This document shows positions 7,009-14,901 of a stretch of DNA of 22,343 bases, in pieces. The DNA comes from Flavobacteriales bacterium (GTDB taxonomy: Bacteria; Bacteroidota; Bacteroidia; Flavobacteriales_D; Sanyastnellaceae). The translations under genes were made by a program, and so were the position numbers. Where the stretch lies: contig JANRAA010000145.1 of NCBI GenBank assembly GCA_030728235.1, positions 1-22,343 on the forward strand, given 5' to 3'. Every line of letters starts with the position of its first letter. Position 1 is the first letter of the stretch. Under the pieces are notes generated by a model, which saw nothing but the letters and a program-made list of their open reading frames with translations, had not been told where the DNA came from and searched no databases.

Positions 7009-8399
7009 GATGGAGCATCGTTGTTTTTTAACACGTAATGACCTGCAGGCAAGGTGTTTACATAAATGTAGGAGGATTGACCTCTTAGAACAGGTCGCCC
7101 TGTGAGATCAAATAATTCCCAATTGCAAAAAGTTGTCAGCGTCAATTGTTCATTTGCTGGAACGGGATAAGCTAAAATGTCTTGCGGGTTCTGCTCTGGA
7201 ATGCCGATGTAAAAGTCAGAAGCGAAGTCGACAAAGTCTAGCTCAAAATCGCTGACGATGGTGTTGTCGAAGGTGCGGACAAGGTAAAAATCTTGATCGC
7301 CTGCGCTGTAGCTGTTTGATCGTCCGCAGATGAGGTAGTTGCTGTCTGAGTCGACGAGAATGTGGTATGGAGAATCATCTATATCACCCCCGAAAACTGC
7401 AGACGAAAGGTAACCGCCTGTATAATACACTTTAACAACAATAGCACCCAAGCCTCCAGCGCCGAAGACATCGGTTTCAGATGCGTAAATGACTACCGCG
7501 CCTGACCAAGCTGTTGAGCGAATGCGCTGATTGCCTGGTTGGTCGAAGTTTTTTCGCCATTCGAGATCGCCTTCGAAGTCATATTGTACCAACCGGTTAT
7601 CGAATTTATTATTGTCGGTAGGGTCGGCGTAATCAAATCCGAAGGTGGCACCATACGGACTGCCAGAAACTGTCCGTCCAAAAATGTTCAATCCTGCTTC
7701 GTATCGCGACCATTCAACATCCAAGCTGCCGCTTAATTTTCGTCCAATACCAAATTGATTGCCGTCGCTCAAGGTAACAGTGCCAATGGTGTAAAGAGAT
7801 CCATTGTACCAGTCGATATCGGAAAGCTCTCCGTCGTAAGCTTGGTCGAAGTCAACAATACCATCCAAATCACCATCTTCATTTATTACAATGATGCGTT
7901 GGTTCGAGGTGGTTGTGCCTGTTCCATAGCTGGTCATTCCCAAGTAGATTTTACCATCTCCCGCAACAAGATCTATAGGGAGGTCCCAATCGGAAGTGCC
8001 GAAGTATTTTTCCCAAAGGAGGTTCCCATCGGCTGTGAGCTTGTAAATCACGGCATCATAACTTCCAAACGGACCGTTTGCTGTTTGTCCGAGAACGAGC
8101 AGTGTGCCGTCTTCATTTTGCACAATGGCCCGACCTTGTTCAGCAGCGGCGCCACCCAGCACAACTTCAAAGTAAGGGTCGAGGTTGTTGAGAACGAATT
8201 GTACAAGCACATCGCTATTGCCATTCAGCGCGCTCGAAGTGGTGCCTACCAATACATAGCCATCTTCGGTTTGAATGGTTTTACGCGCTTCATCGTAGTC
8301 GTCGCCTCCGTAGGTGCGGACTTCTGCAATTTGCGCCCATCCTGCGAGTGAGCAGAAAAGAAACAAGATATGGAATGCTATTTTACTTGCGTACTGCAT
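6978..8399 (-). CDS. Secreted protein with propeller-like repeats and a T9SS type A sorting domain
   Basis: 473 residues. It has a signal peptide (about 1-22, ending LAGWAQ), then a body of repeated blades typed by Y/L-GG-D/A, A-R/G-x-I-x-Q-T/N-E-D-G and V-L-G-T/Q-T, with DAVIYKLTADGNLLWEKYFG as the best example. Such repeats occur in SBBP/delta-60-type beta-propeller proteins. The last 70 residues (from about 400) have AYPVPANEQLTL, then ELFDLTGRPVL, then NTLPAGHYVL and a short tail, the pattern of the type IX secretion (Por) C-terminal sorting domain. It should therefore be exported, crossed through the outer membrane by T9SS and attached to the surface. Its ATG lies inside the last codons of kdsA (17-base overlap), so translation may depend on kdsA. 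The ligand or role is unknown. Confidence 0.85.
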   Translation of the reverse strand: MQYASKIAFHILFLFCSLAGWAQIAEVRTYGGDDYDEARKTIQTEDGYVLVGTTSSALNGNSDVLVQFVLNNLDPYFEVVLGGAAAEQGRAIVQNEDGTLLVLGQTANGPFGSYDAVIYKLTADGNLLWEKYFGTSDWDLPIDLVAGDGKIYLGMTSYGTGTTTSNQRIIVINEDGDLDGIVDFDQAYDGELSDIDWYNGSLYTIGTVTLSDGNQFGIGRKLSGSLDVEWSRYEAGLNIFGRTVSGSPYGATFGFDYADPTDNNKFDNRLVQYDFEGDLEWRKNFDQPGNQRIRSTAWSGAVVIYASETDVFGAGGLGAIVVKVYYTGGYLSSAVFGGDIDDSPYHILVDSDSNYLICGRSNSYSAGDQDFYLVRTFDNTIVSDFELDFVDFASDFYIGIPEQNPQDILAYPVPANEQLTLTTFCNWELFDLTGRPVLRGQSSYIYVNTLPAGHYVLKNNDAPSWQQQVIIQH

Positions 8400-9195
8400 A
8401 TCGTATGGCCATCAGTTGTTCGAGAAGATCGCGCAATTGAGAGAGTGGAAGCATGTTGGCACCGTCTGATTTCGCATTCGCAGGATCGGGGTGCGTTTCG
8501 ATAAAAATACCGTCTGCGCCAACAGCAATGGCTGCTTTAGCGATGGTAGAAATCAACGCTGGTCGTCCGCCGGTTACACCAGATGCTTGATTAGGTTGTT
8601 GCAAACTGTGCGTGACATCCATCACCACTGGAGCGTATTGCTGCATGGCAGGGATGCCTCTGAAATCTACGACCAAGTCGCCATATCCGAAGGTCGTGCC
8701 GCGTTCAGTCAACCACACTTTGTCGTTGCCACTTTCTTTGATCTTTCCAACGGCAAACTGCATGGCTTCCGGACTCACGAACTGTCCTTTCTTCACGTTG
8801 ACCACTTTTCCTGTTGCTGCTGCCGCGACCAAAAGATCGGTTTGTCGGCACAAAAAAGCGGGAATTTGCAAGACATCAACATAGTTGGCTGCCATGGCTG
8901 CTTCGGTGCGGTCGTGAATATCGGTTGTTACTGGCACATGAAAGGTTCGTCGCACATCGGCGAGTACTTCGAGTGCTTTTTGATCTCCAATACCCGTAAA
9001 ACTATCGATTCGTGAGCGGTTTGCCTTGCGGTACGAGCCTTTGAATACATACGGAATTTCGAATTCTGCACACAATTCTTTGATCGTGCCGGCAATGTCG
9101 ATGGCCATCTGATGTCCTTCAATGGCACACGGCCCAGCGATAAGCACAAATGCATCGGCGTTGTCGGAAGTTATTATGGGTAGTTGATTTCTCAT
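8383..9195 (-). CDS. kdsA: 3-deoxy-8-phosphooctulonate synthase, metal-dependent class
   Basis: 270 residues, full family length. KdsA condenses phosphoenolpyruvate with arabinose 5-phosphate to give Kdo-8-phosphate, the first committed step to Kdo for the LPS inner core. Visible motifs: AGPCAIEG, FKGSYRKANRSR, TDIHD, KKGQF, TERGTTFGYG, DVTHSLQQP and IETHPDP. C23, with H196, E233 and D244, matches the four metal ligands of the Aquifex-type metal-dependent class (C11, H185, E222, D233); the Escherichia coli type has Asn in place of the Cys. This points to a metal-dependent enzyme, which is inference from alignment by eye. The start overlaps the stop of the DUF5723 gene by four bases (ATGA), and the T9SS gene starts within its last codons. 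Confidence 0.95.
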   Translation of the reverse strand: MRNQLPIITSDNADAFVLIAGPCAIEGHQMAIDIAGTIKELCAEFEIPYVFKGSYRKANRSRIDSFTGIGDQKALEVLADVRRTFHVPVTTDIHDRTEAAMAANYVDVLQIPAFLCRQTDLLVAAAATGKVVNVKKGQFVSPEAMQFAVGKIKESGNDKVWLTERGTTFGYGDLVVDFRGIPAMQQYAPVVMDVTHSLQQPNQASGVTGGRPALISTIAKAAIAVGADGIFIETHPDPANAKSDGANMLPLSQLRDLLEQLMAIRYAVRK

Positions 9196-10421
9196 TTTCT
9201 AAATATCGAATAATTGACTTTTAAATAAGCGTCTCTTCCGTATCCTTTGCCAGAAGCAGCGCCGTACACGTCGGATGTACCAATGGCGAGGTATACTGAT
9301 TTTCCAAAAAGGTGCTCCACCGACAAACCAAATCTCAGTCTGCCATATCCACCGTAGGTGCCAGTAGCGCCAACCAAGGTTTTTTCATTGAAGTTGTGAT
9401 GGTAACCTGCGAACAGCATGGGGTTGTAGGCGATGACGGGTCGAATGGCAAATCCAATTTCATAGAATGCCGATTGACCTACTTTTCGCATGATGCGCGC
9501 ATCGAAGCTACCTGGTAACCACCGTTTTGTTGATCCTGGTTTTTCGTTTATCGTTAGTGAGTCGTTAAAAGACGGCAGGGTGCTGTCGTCGTTCAAGATA
9601 TCGGTGAGCTCCAGGCCTGTCCAATTCATGGTTCCTTCATTGTTACCAACGAGAGTGGCGTTGTTCCATGAAACGAAACCAAAGTCGTGCAATGCAAGTT
9701 GAATGTATCCGTCTTCACCTTGTTTGAAGTTCAAAACTCCGTCGAAAGCCATCCCAATGCCCGGTCCTGAGCCCAGTCCGCTCACGCTGGTGTCTGATCG
9801 GGTAGACGACGTAAGGTAGCTAAAGGACAAAGAATCGCCTTCGGCAGATGTGAAAAGTCGCCCCAATTCGAGGTTGAAGGCGTCGAAGGATTGTCCGTTT
9901 ACTACACTTACAGTAAACCCGCTAAGTGATTCTTTATGGAAAATTCCACCACCTAATTTTTGGTAATTGGTGAGTAACAAACCGGTGCTGCTCAGAAAAG
10001 CATACTCGTCTAAGAAATCAGCATTTCCTGTAAAGGCGAGGTGAAAAAGGTCTTTAGAGAAGGTTGTTTCAAGCAGTGTGCGTGAGCCCATGGTGACTTG
10101 CCAACTCCAATTTGGGTTGCGGAATAAACTGTCAGACATCAGCCGCATGGTTAAATTTCCTCTGAAATTTCCACCGAGCATGTTCACATCGTTCATGTGC
10201 TTTTCTTGGGCATCAATTAAGCCCCGATCGATGTGTCCGCCGAAAACCAATTTATCAAGAAACGCATTCTGAATGGTGTTCGAGCGAATTTCGCCTTCGC
10301 CTTCCAAGGTGATCATTACGGCAGCCGATCGAAATGAGGAATCGGCGCCCATCAACAGTAGTTTTTGAGCGTTCAATCCGATGGTCGTCAGACAGATTCC
10401 GATGATTAAAAAGATCCTCAT
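9192..10421 (-). CDS. DUF5723-like predicted outer-membrane beta-barrel protein
   Basis: 409 residues with a signal peptide (about 1-18, ending GLNAQ). The mature protein is built from amphipathic strands with many Gly and aromatic residues (FRGNLTMRLMS, WQVTMGSRTLLE, IQLALHDFGFVSW, LRFGLSVEHLFG) and ends SIFRK. The pattern is that of PorV/FadL-like or DUF5723 barrels of Bacteroidota. DUF5723 proteins are predicted outer-membrane proteins with no established function; the family name is my best match by eye. The gene is coupled to the upstream lipoprotein gene by a four-base ATGA overlap and to kdsA by another, so the three are almost certainly on one transcript. The pair with the lipoprotein suggests a shared outer-membrane role. 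Confidence 0.62.
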   Translation of the reverse strand: MRIFLIIGICLTTIGLNAQKLLLMGADSSFRSAAVMITLEGEGEIRSNTIQNAFLDKLVFGGHIDRGLIDAQEKHMNDVNMLGGNFRGNLTMRLMSDSLFRNPNWSWQVTMGSRTLLETTFSKDLFHLAFTGNADFLDEYAFLSSTGLLLTNYQKLGGGIFHKESLSGFTVSVVNGQSFDAFNLELGRLFTSAEGDSLSFSYLTSSTRSDTSVSGLGSGPGIGMAFDGVLNFKQGEDGYIQLALHDFGFVSWNNATLVGNNEGTMNWTGLELTDILNDDSTLPSFNDSLTINEKPGSTKRWLPGSFDARIMRKVGQSAFYEIGFAIRPVIAYNPMLFAGYHHNFNEKTLVGATGTYGGYGRLRFGLSVEHLFGKSVYLAIGTSDVYGAASGKGYGRDAYLKVNYSIFRK

Positions 10422-11974
10422 TCGTAGCTTATTTCCGTTCTCGCTGCAGCGAGGATGCGAATGTCAAGTCGTTCTGACCCATTGAATTTTACAATGCCAG
10501 TAGAATTCGCTGTGGCCTTGATAATCATTTGTCCACCCGTTTTAATGCTTTCAATCTGATCGGTTGTGAGGTTGATGCCCAGATTTACTGCGGTAGGTGT
10601 TTGACTGTATCCAAAAACGTCGGTTTCTGCGCTGTATATGCTTTGATTGGATGCTAAGACAATCTCTTCGCCGTTGTTTGTCAAGAAAGAAAAAGTGAGT
10701 GCTACCGACATCGGGAAACCATTTTCAGCGCGCAAAAACAATGTGCCTGATGTTGAAGGGATGTCGATGGGTTGGGTATCGAGGGTGTCGAGAAAAACGA
10801 CCCCGTTTACACCAACGCATAGCGGTATATCGAGGTTGATGGAGGCTTTTATAGGTTGAGCGGGGTATATAAAATCGTTGCCGCCAGAAACATCTCCCAG
10901 TGGGTTGAGTTCAATTGTTCCTGCAATGTCGAGTGCTTCAGGAAGTAAATTGAATAAATTGACAACATTCGAATTGTTCTGATTTATTTGATACGAGTAG
11001 GTGTTTCCTTGAATAGAATTTCCCAAATCAATGGCGCGGGTGATGTTGATGGCAGATCCGATGACTTGGTGGTAAAGCGATACGAAATTGTTTCCGCGGA
11101 CGCCTTTCAAGGCATCAATTTTCAATTGGATGTCGGCACCAACGTAGTTTTCAATCTCCAAATCGAATGATAGTTCTTGCAAGTTCAAATTTCCTCCAGC
11201 GATGGCTGAAAGTGGTTCGAGGTCTATTTGTTGGTCGATATCACTCAAAATGCTGCCGAAATATCCGCGTGCGTAAGCCACTTTCATATCGGTAAAGCGC
11301 AGTCGAACAGTCAAACTATCGTTCGCACTCACTGAGATGTTTCCGGTGGCTGTGCTTGCAATATCGGCTTGCAGAGAAAATGCCAAACGGTTGCTTGAGC
11401 CTCCTGTTGTGCCTGTCAAATCGAATGTATAGCCTGAAAGGTCGATGGTACCCGATTCGTAGTAAGGGTTGGCGACAGTTCCCGGTGCGGTGGTTGTTGA
11501 AAGTGAAAACGGTGTGCCGCCAAGGGTAGCACCCGGAATTCCGTAAAAAAGGTCGAGTGGTCCGTTTACCTTGCTCATCAGCTCATATTGCATGGTGCCC
11601 GACTCGATGATTAACTCTTTGATTTGCGCTGTGTTGATGCCCAATACCATGTTTTGTTGCTGGCTGAATACCGATTGGCCAGGAGGGATGGGAATGGTGC
11701 CGCTAAACGGGGGGACAAATCCACGTTTGATGGTTGTGTCAGACAAAGCCACCAAGGTATCGGGATTCAGATTTATAAGCGAAGTCACATATTGCAGGTG
11801 CAACAGTCCGTTCTCGTCGGTAGAAAGCAATGAGTCAGCAATGAGATCTTCCCAGCCCAAACTTCCTCGTAACAAGGGCACGCGCGCGTCGATATCCCAA
11901 CTTGTTGGTTCTTCGCGCTTGCAGCCCAAGGCAAGCAGTATGGCAATAAAAACGATCGTCGAGGTACTCTTCAT
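10418..11974 (-). CDS. Large hypothetical lipoprotein, partner of the DUF5723 gene
   Basis: 518 residues. The signal peptide ends with a lipobox ALGC, giving C18 as the lipidated residue, followed by KREEPTSWD. The body is long, Ser/Thr/Asn-rich and predicted mostly beta, with repeated strand pairs such as GTIELNPLGDVSGG and ASINLDIPLCVG. No catalytic motif is visible. Similar long lipoproteins that start with a W-D-x-D-x-x-x-P-L motif after the cysteine are common in Flavobacteriales (inference from pattern, not from a search). It starts 15 bases after the Lnb/DUF4105 gene and overlaps the DUF5723 gene by four bases, so the stoichiometry of the two products may be linked. Binding or scaffolding at the outer membrane is the simplest guess; the function is unknown. 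Confidence 0.68.
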   Translation of the reverse strand: MKSTSTIVFIAILLALGCKREEPTSWDIDARVPLLRGSLGWEDLIADSLLSTDENGLLHLQYVTSLINLNPDTLVALSDTTIKRGFVPPFSGTIPIPPGQSVFSQQQNMVLGINTAQIKELIIESGTMQYELMSKVNGPLDLFYGIPGATLGGTPFSLSTTTAPGTVANPYYESGTIDLSGYTFDLTGTTGGSSNRLAFSLQADIASTATGNISVSANDSLTVRLRFTDMKVAYARGYFGSILSDIDQQIDLEPLSAIAGGNLNLQELSFDLEIENYVGADIQLKIDALKGVRGNNFVSLYHQVIGSAINITRAIDLGNSIQGNTYSYQINQNNSNVVNLFNLLPEALDIAGTIELNPLGDVSGGNDFIYPAQPIKASINLDIPLCVGVNGVVFLDTLDTQPIDIPSTSGTLFLRAENGFPMSVALTFSFLTNNGEEIVLASNQSIYSAETDVFGYSQTPTAVNLGINLTTDQIESIKTGGQMIIKATANSTGIVKFNGSERLDIRILAAARTEISYE

Positions 11975-11989
11975 GCTGATGATACAATT

Positions 11990-13156
11990 TTACATCGTTT
12001 TTCCCTTACTTTTTGTTCCCCAGCCAATTCTAATTGAAACAAACAGCGGCGCAGCGGCTAAAATGTAAAATGTAGGATGGAAAGATTGTGGCCAAAACGA
12101 ACCAGTTACAACCATCAAAGTAAGCAATATCGCGGTGATTTTGAAGTACCAATGTTGCCAAGCAAGCTGGTTCTGTGCTGCGCGCAAGCGATATAGGAAA
12201 AACAGGTACAGTGGCGAAGCCCAAATGAGGTTGAGGTTGTTTTTTGTGGTTACGTGATCAGTTGCAAACCACAAGAGGAAAACGGCAACACCCAACAATC
12301 CGAAGATGAACAGTATGGTGCGCGGGATGAAAAGCGTTTTAACCTTACCCAATTTGAAAAGTAAGAGATCCAAAAGAGCGATAAAAGCAACAATCACAGA
12401 CATTATGAGCGGCCAATTGGTGCCTTTTGGCATTTTTAGGTCGTCTTGACTGAGCAGCAATTCATTTTTTTCGAGCACAAGTGGATGTCCATCGAGTGTT
12501 GCCAAATCAGCCTCGAACATCACTTCATCGGGCAGAAACATGTTTTGCTCTGCCGTCATAAGTTTATCACAAGGCATTCCAAGCGCCAAATCGATTCCGA
12601 AATCACCCCAGTGCATGTTGCCCAAATAGCGTTGAATCATGTCTCTGAAGGTAATCTCATTCTCAGGAAATTTAGAGTGCCATTGCAGGCGATCTCCTAG
12701 TGCTTCTTCGAGCATGTCGCGAATACGTGTGGCGCAGTTGTCGTAAAAGAAGTCGTACAAATAATACCGGTTCTCAGGCAAGTAGTTTTCTTCGAGCAAA
12801 TCAAACAAGCGTTGTTTGTCTAGACTATCGAGGGCGAGAATTTGCTCATCCACCGCGCGGTTGGTCATAAGGTACTCGTAGTTGAAATCGGGAAATCCTG
12901 AACGAGAAAGCTTGTAGTTCAGCTTACCTTGGGCGAACTGCATGTAGAAGTCGTCGCTGAATTCAAATGTGCCGTAATTGTAAACGATGTCGAACTGACC
13001 GGGTTCATAAATACGAATTGCGTTGTGACCGAAAACAGAATATAATTCTTCACCGGGCTCACACGTGAGAATGGAGATGTATGCGTCGTTGGTTAAGAGG
13101 TGCGCACTCAGAGTCAACGTGAACAGCGTAAATAGAAGCGTGAATGTGTTTTTCAT
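11990..13156 (-). CDS. DUF4105 / Lnb N-terminal domain membrane protein
   Basis: 388 residues from the ATG at 13154-13156, which overlaps the upstream stop as ATGA and begins a good signal peptide (MKNTFTLLFTLFTL). The frame is open 20 codons further up, but that extension would lie inside the kinase gene and would spoil the signal peptide. The N-terminal half (about 25-235) has a Y-S-V-F-G-H44-N-A-I-R motif and D-N-C141-A-T-R, the invariant His and Cys of the DUF4105/Lnb-N family, which has a papain/NlpC-like core. The C-terminal half has four to five membrane helices, from about residue 255 onward. The pair fits a periplasmic thiol hydrolase or acyltransferase tethered to the inner membrane. 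Its substrate is unknown; the gene context favours a cell-wall or lipid target. Confidence 0.75.
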   Translation of the reverse strand: MKNTFTLLFTLFTLTLSAHLLTNDAYISILTCEPGEELYSVFGHNAIRIYEPGQFDIVYNYGTFEFSDDFYMQFAQGKLNYKLSRSGFPDFNYEYLMTNRAVDEQILALDSLDKQRLFDLLEENYLPENRYYLYDFFYDNCATRIRDMLEEALGDRLQWHSKFPENEITFRDMIQRYLGNMHWGDFGIDLALGMPCDKLMTAEQNMFLPDEVMFEADLATLDGHPLVLEKNELLLSQDDLKMPKGTNWPLIMSVIVAFIALLDLLLFKLGKVKTLFIPRTILFIFGLLGVAVFLLWFATDHVTTKNNLNLIWASPLYLFFLYRLRAAQNQLAWQHWYFKITAILLTLMVVTGSFWPQSFHPTFYILAAAPLFVSIRIGWGTKSKGKTM

Positions 13157-13980
13157 TCGCTGTGGTATAAGGTAAGCGCGGCGATAGGTGATTGGATGAC
13201 ATTTCCTAAAACACAACCATGCGATTCTGCCGCTCGCGCCAATTCGTTTCTAAATATATGACCGATTGACCCGCAGACGTCAATCTGCTTGTGCCAACTG
13301 TATTTGGTTAGTGTCTGCTCAAACAACTCGTTGAATGCCTCCGCAACCAGATTCGCTACAAAGGGATGGTGGCGGTTTTGTGCCAAAAATGGGGCGAAAG
13401 ATGCTAAAAAAGCTTGGGCGCGTTTATCAGCGTACACGCCTTGCAGTATTTTGTCGGCATCGAGGTTGAAATCAGAATAAAATGATTGAATCAATGCGGC
13501 ATCGGCGGTGCTGGTCAGACAAGCATTCGCCCATCTTTTTCCCAAGTCGGCACCGCTACCGAAGTCGCCCAAGATGTAGCCAACAGAGGGTATGTGTTCG
13601 GTGATTTCAGTGCCATTGTACAGACAAGAATTTGTTCCTGTACCGAGTATTACAGCCAAGCCGCTTCGTTTGCCACAAGCCGCACGTGCAGCACCCAATA
13701 GGTCGTGCTCAACGTTAATATCGGCTTTGCTAAAAACATTTTGAAGGATGTGAGACAGTCGTGCGTGTTGAATCTTGCTTCCAACGCCAGCACCATAGAA
13801 AAATAGCTCTTGAACGTCGAGTTGTTTGTCTACCGCAATGGCTCGTACCGTTGCTAAAATCATCTCGTCTGCAAGGTGAAACGGATTCAAACCAATGGAA
13901 GTGAACTGTTCTATTTGTCCTGACGCATGAATCAGTCGCCAGTCGGTTTTTGTGCTTCCGCTGTCAGCGATGAGGATCAT
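13153..13980 (-). CDS. N-acetylglucosamine kinase-like BadF/BadG-type ATPase
   Basis: 275 residues of the actin-like sugar kinase fold. The phosphate-1 loop is D6-S-G-S-T-K-T-D-W; the presumed catalytic aspartate is D93 in EHDLLGAARA; the second ATP loop is GTGTNSCLYNG (113-123) and the adjoining segment is GYILGDFGSGADLG. This architecture is that of the GlcNAc kinase/BadF family, single domain pair, no 2Fe-2S ligand cysteines as in the benzoyl-CoA reductase activators. Likely role: phosphorylating GlcNAc or a related amino sugar recovered from cell-wall turnover. It sits directly between dapF and the DUF4105 gene with four-base overlaps on each side, which supports a place in peptidoglycan recycling. 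The sugar specificity is not determined by sequence. Confidence 0.83.
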   Translation of the reverse strand: MILIADSGSTKTDWRLIHASGQIEQFTSIGLNPFHLADEMILATVRAIAVDKQLDVQELFFYGAGVGSKIQHARLSHILQNVFSKADINVEHDLLGAARAACGKRSGLAVILGTGTNSCLYNGTEITEHIPSVGYILGDFGSGADLGKRWANACLTSTADAALIQSFYSDFNLDADKILQGVYADKRAQAFLASFAPFLAQNRHHPFVANLVAEAFNELFEQTLTKYSWHKQIDVCGSIGHIFRNELARAAESHGCVLGNVIQSPIAALTLYHSE

Positions 13981-14750
13981 TGGTCGATGTCGATGCTGCC
14001 AGTAAATACATTTTTTGCCGGCCCAATCAACCAGATGTCGGTAAAGGCTTTTCCGTTGGGTTGAAAGCTCACGCGCAGAAATCCACCGGGTGTTTCAATC
14101 GTGCGTTCGTTTTCGCCTCCGTAAACATCGAAGTCTACCAGCGCTACTGCCGTTACGCCTGTTCCGCACGAGAGTGTTTCGTCTTCAACGCCGCGCTCGT
14201 AGGTGCGAACCATCAGACATTCATCGGTTTTTTCAACGAAGTTGACGTTGGTCCCGAGTTGTTTCCACCGCTCACTGAAACGGATTAGCCGTCCTTCATG
14301 CACTACTTCGACATCGTTGACGTCGTCAACATATTTCACAACATGCGGAGAACCAGTGTTTGCAAAATGGTGTGGACGCAGGTGTTCAACAGAAGCAGTG
14401 TCTTTCATGTGAATGGCAACTTCTTCGCCTTCCCAACGCGCATTGTGCTCACCGTCGATTGCGGTAAAAGTCACCGTTTGATCTGCAATGCCCAGCATTT
14501 TAGCGAAATGCACCGCACACCGACTGCCATTACCGCAGAACGATTGACTGCCGTCTGAATTGTAGTAATTCATGTGAAAATCAGTGCTGGCCGACGTTTC
14601 AATCAATATAAGTCCATCAGCGCCGATGCCGAAATGCCGATCGCAAATGATCTTAATTGTTTCAGCAGTTGGAACCCAACGCAATTGGCGGTTATCGACC
14701 ATGATGAAGTCGTTTCCTGTGCCGTGGTATTTGGTAAACTCAAGTTTCAC
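13977..14750 (-). CDS. dapF: Diaminopimelate epimerase
   Basis: 257 residues, close to the family's usual 260-280. DapF inverts LL-diaminopimelate to the meso form, the direct precursor of lysine and of the peptidoglycan cross-link residue. Both catalytic cysteines are present: C72 in SFCGNGSRC and C195 in TLSCGTGVTAV. The substrate-binding GTGNDF motif is at 10-15 and the ERGVEDET loop precedes the second cysteine. The start codon is GTG at 14748-14750; no ATG exists before the conserved GTGNDF motif, so the GTG must be used. A TACCTTTG -7 box lies four bases upstream of the GTG. It heads the eight-gene envelope operon and overlaps the kinase gene by four bases. Confidence 0.95.
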   Translation of the reverse strand: MKLEFTKYHGTGNDFIMVDNRQLRWVPTAETIKIICDRHFGIGADGLILIETSASTDFHMNYYNSDGSQSFCGNGSRCAVHFAKMLGIADQTVTFTAIDGEHNARWEGEEVAIHMKDTASVEHLRPHHFANTGSPHVVKYVDDVNDVEVVHEGRLIRFSERWKQLGTNVNFVEKTDECLMVRTYERGVEDETLSCGTGVTAVALVDFDVYGGENERTIETPGGFLRVSFQPNGKAFTDIWLIGPAKNVFTGSIDIDQ

Positions 14751-14754
14751 AGTT

Positions 14755-14762
14755 CAAAGGTA
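14755..14762 (-). promoter_or_regulatory. Bacteroidota-type promoter of dapF (-7 box)
   Basis: TACCTTTG on the minus strand, an exact TAnnTTTG. A TTG on the same strand at 14788-14786 is 23 bases upstream, at the upper edge of the 17-23 range described for Flavobacterium -33/-7 promoters. The box ends four bases before the GTG start codon, so the message would be leaderless or nearly so. Confidence 0.55.
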
Positions 14763-14803
14763 CAACCCTCATTTAAAGTAAAAAACAAGATTCAAAAAGG
14801 TTT

Positions 14804-14836
14804 AGAAAAAAGAAAGGACAGCCTAAAGACTGTCCT
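14804..14836 (-). terminator. Rho-independent terminator on the minus strand, without a gene in front of it
   Basis: AGGACAG (14815-14821) pairs with CTGTCCT (14830-14836) over seven bases with an eight-base loop. On the minus strand the hairpin is followed by TTCTTTTTTC, on the plus strand by no T tract, so it works for leftward transcription only. It lies 54 bases upstream of dapF, and no protein gene on the minus strand lies between 14837 and 19495. It therefore ends either a short non-coding RNA or a leader transcript of dapF. Confidence 0.65.
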
Positions 14837-14901
14837 ATCTAACCAAATTATCCGTAATTGTTCACTACGATATAACTAACTACTAGCTGTCGCTCTCACG
14901 A
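14804..14901 (-). ncRNA. Possible small RNA upstream of dapF
   Basis: A TACCTTTA sequence on the minus strand (14914-14907; seven of eight consensus bases) could start a transcript near 14901 that ends at the terminator at 14804-14836, giving about 98 nucleotides. The interval has no open reading frame of useful length on the minus strand, a small GTCG/CGAC hairpin near its 5' end, and an ATC-GTA / TAC-G-GAT stem with one bulge in the middle. I do not recognise an Rfam family. No convincing -33 element is present. The call rests on the orphan terminator plus a weak promoter match, so it is tentative. Confidence 0.3.

Noticed and set aside
7755..8351. Plus-strand open frame of 198 codons inside the T9SS protein gene
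   Set aside because: It lies antisense to a well-supported gene and its product has no domain or signal pattern. The opening is a by-product of codon use on the other strand.
8491..9015. Plus-strand open frame of 174 codons inside kdsA
   Set aside because: kdsA is certain on the other strand with full motifs; the antisense translation is rich in Cys and His and shows no fold pattern.
11571..12068. Plus-strand open frame of 165 codons across the lipoprotein/DUF4105 junction
   Set aside because: It spans two real minus-strand genes and their 15-base gap, with no family pattern or promoter.
13157..13216. N-terminal extension of the DUF4105 gene by 20 codons
   Set aside because: It would overlap the kinase gene by 64 bases and place a polar leader before a good signal peptide; the ATGA overlap start at 13156 is better.
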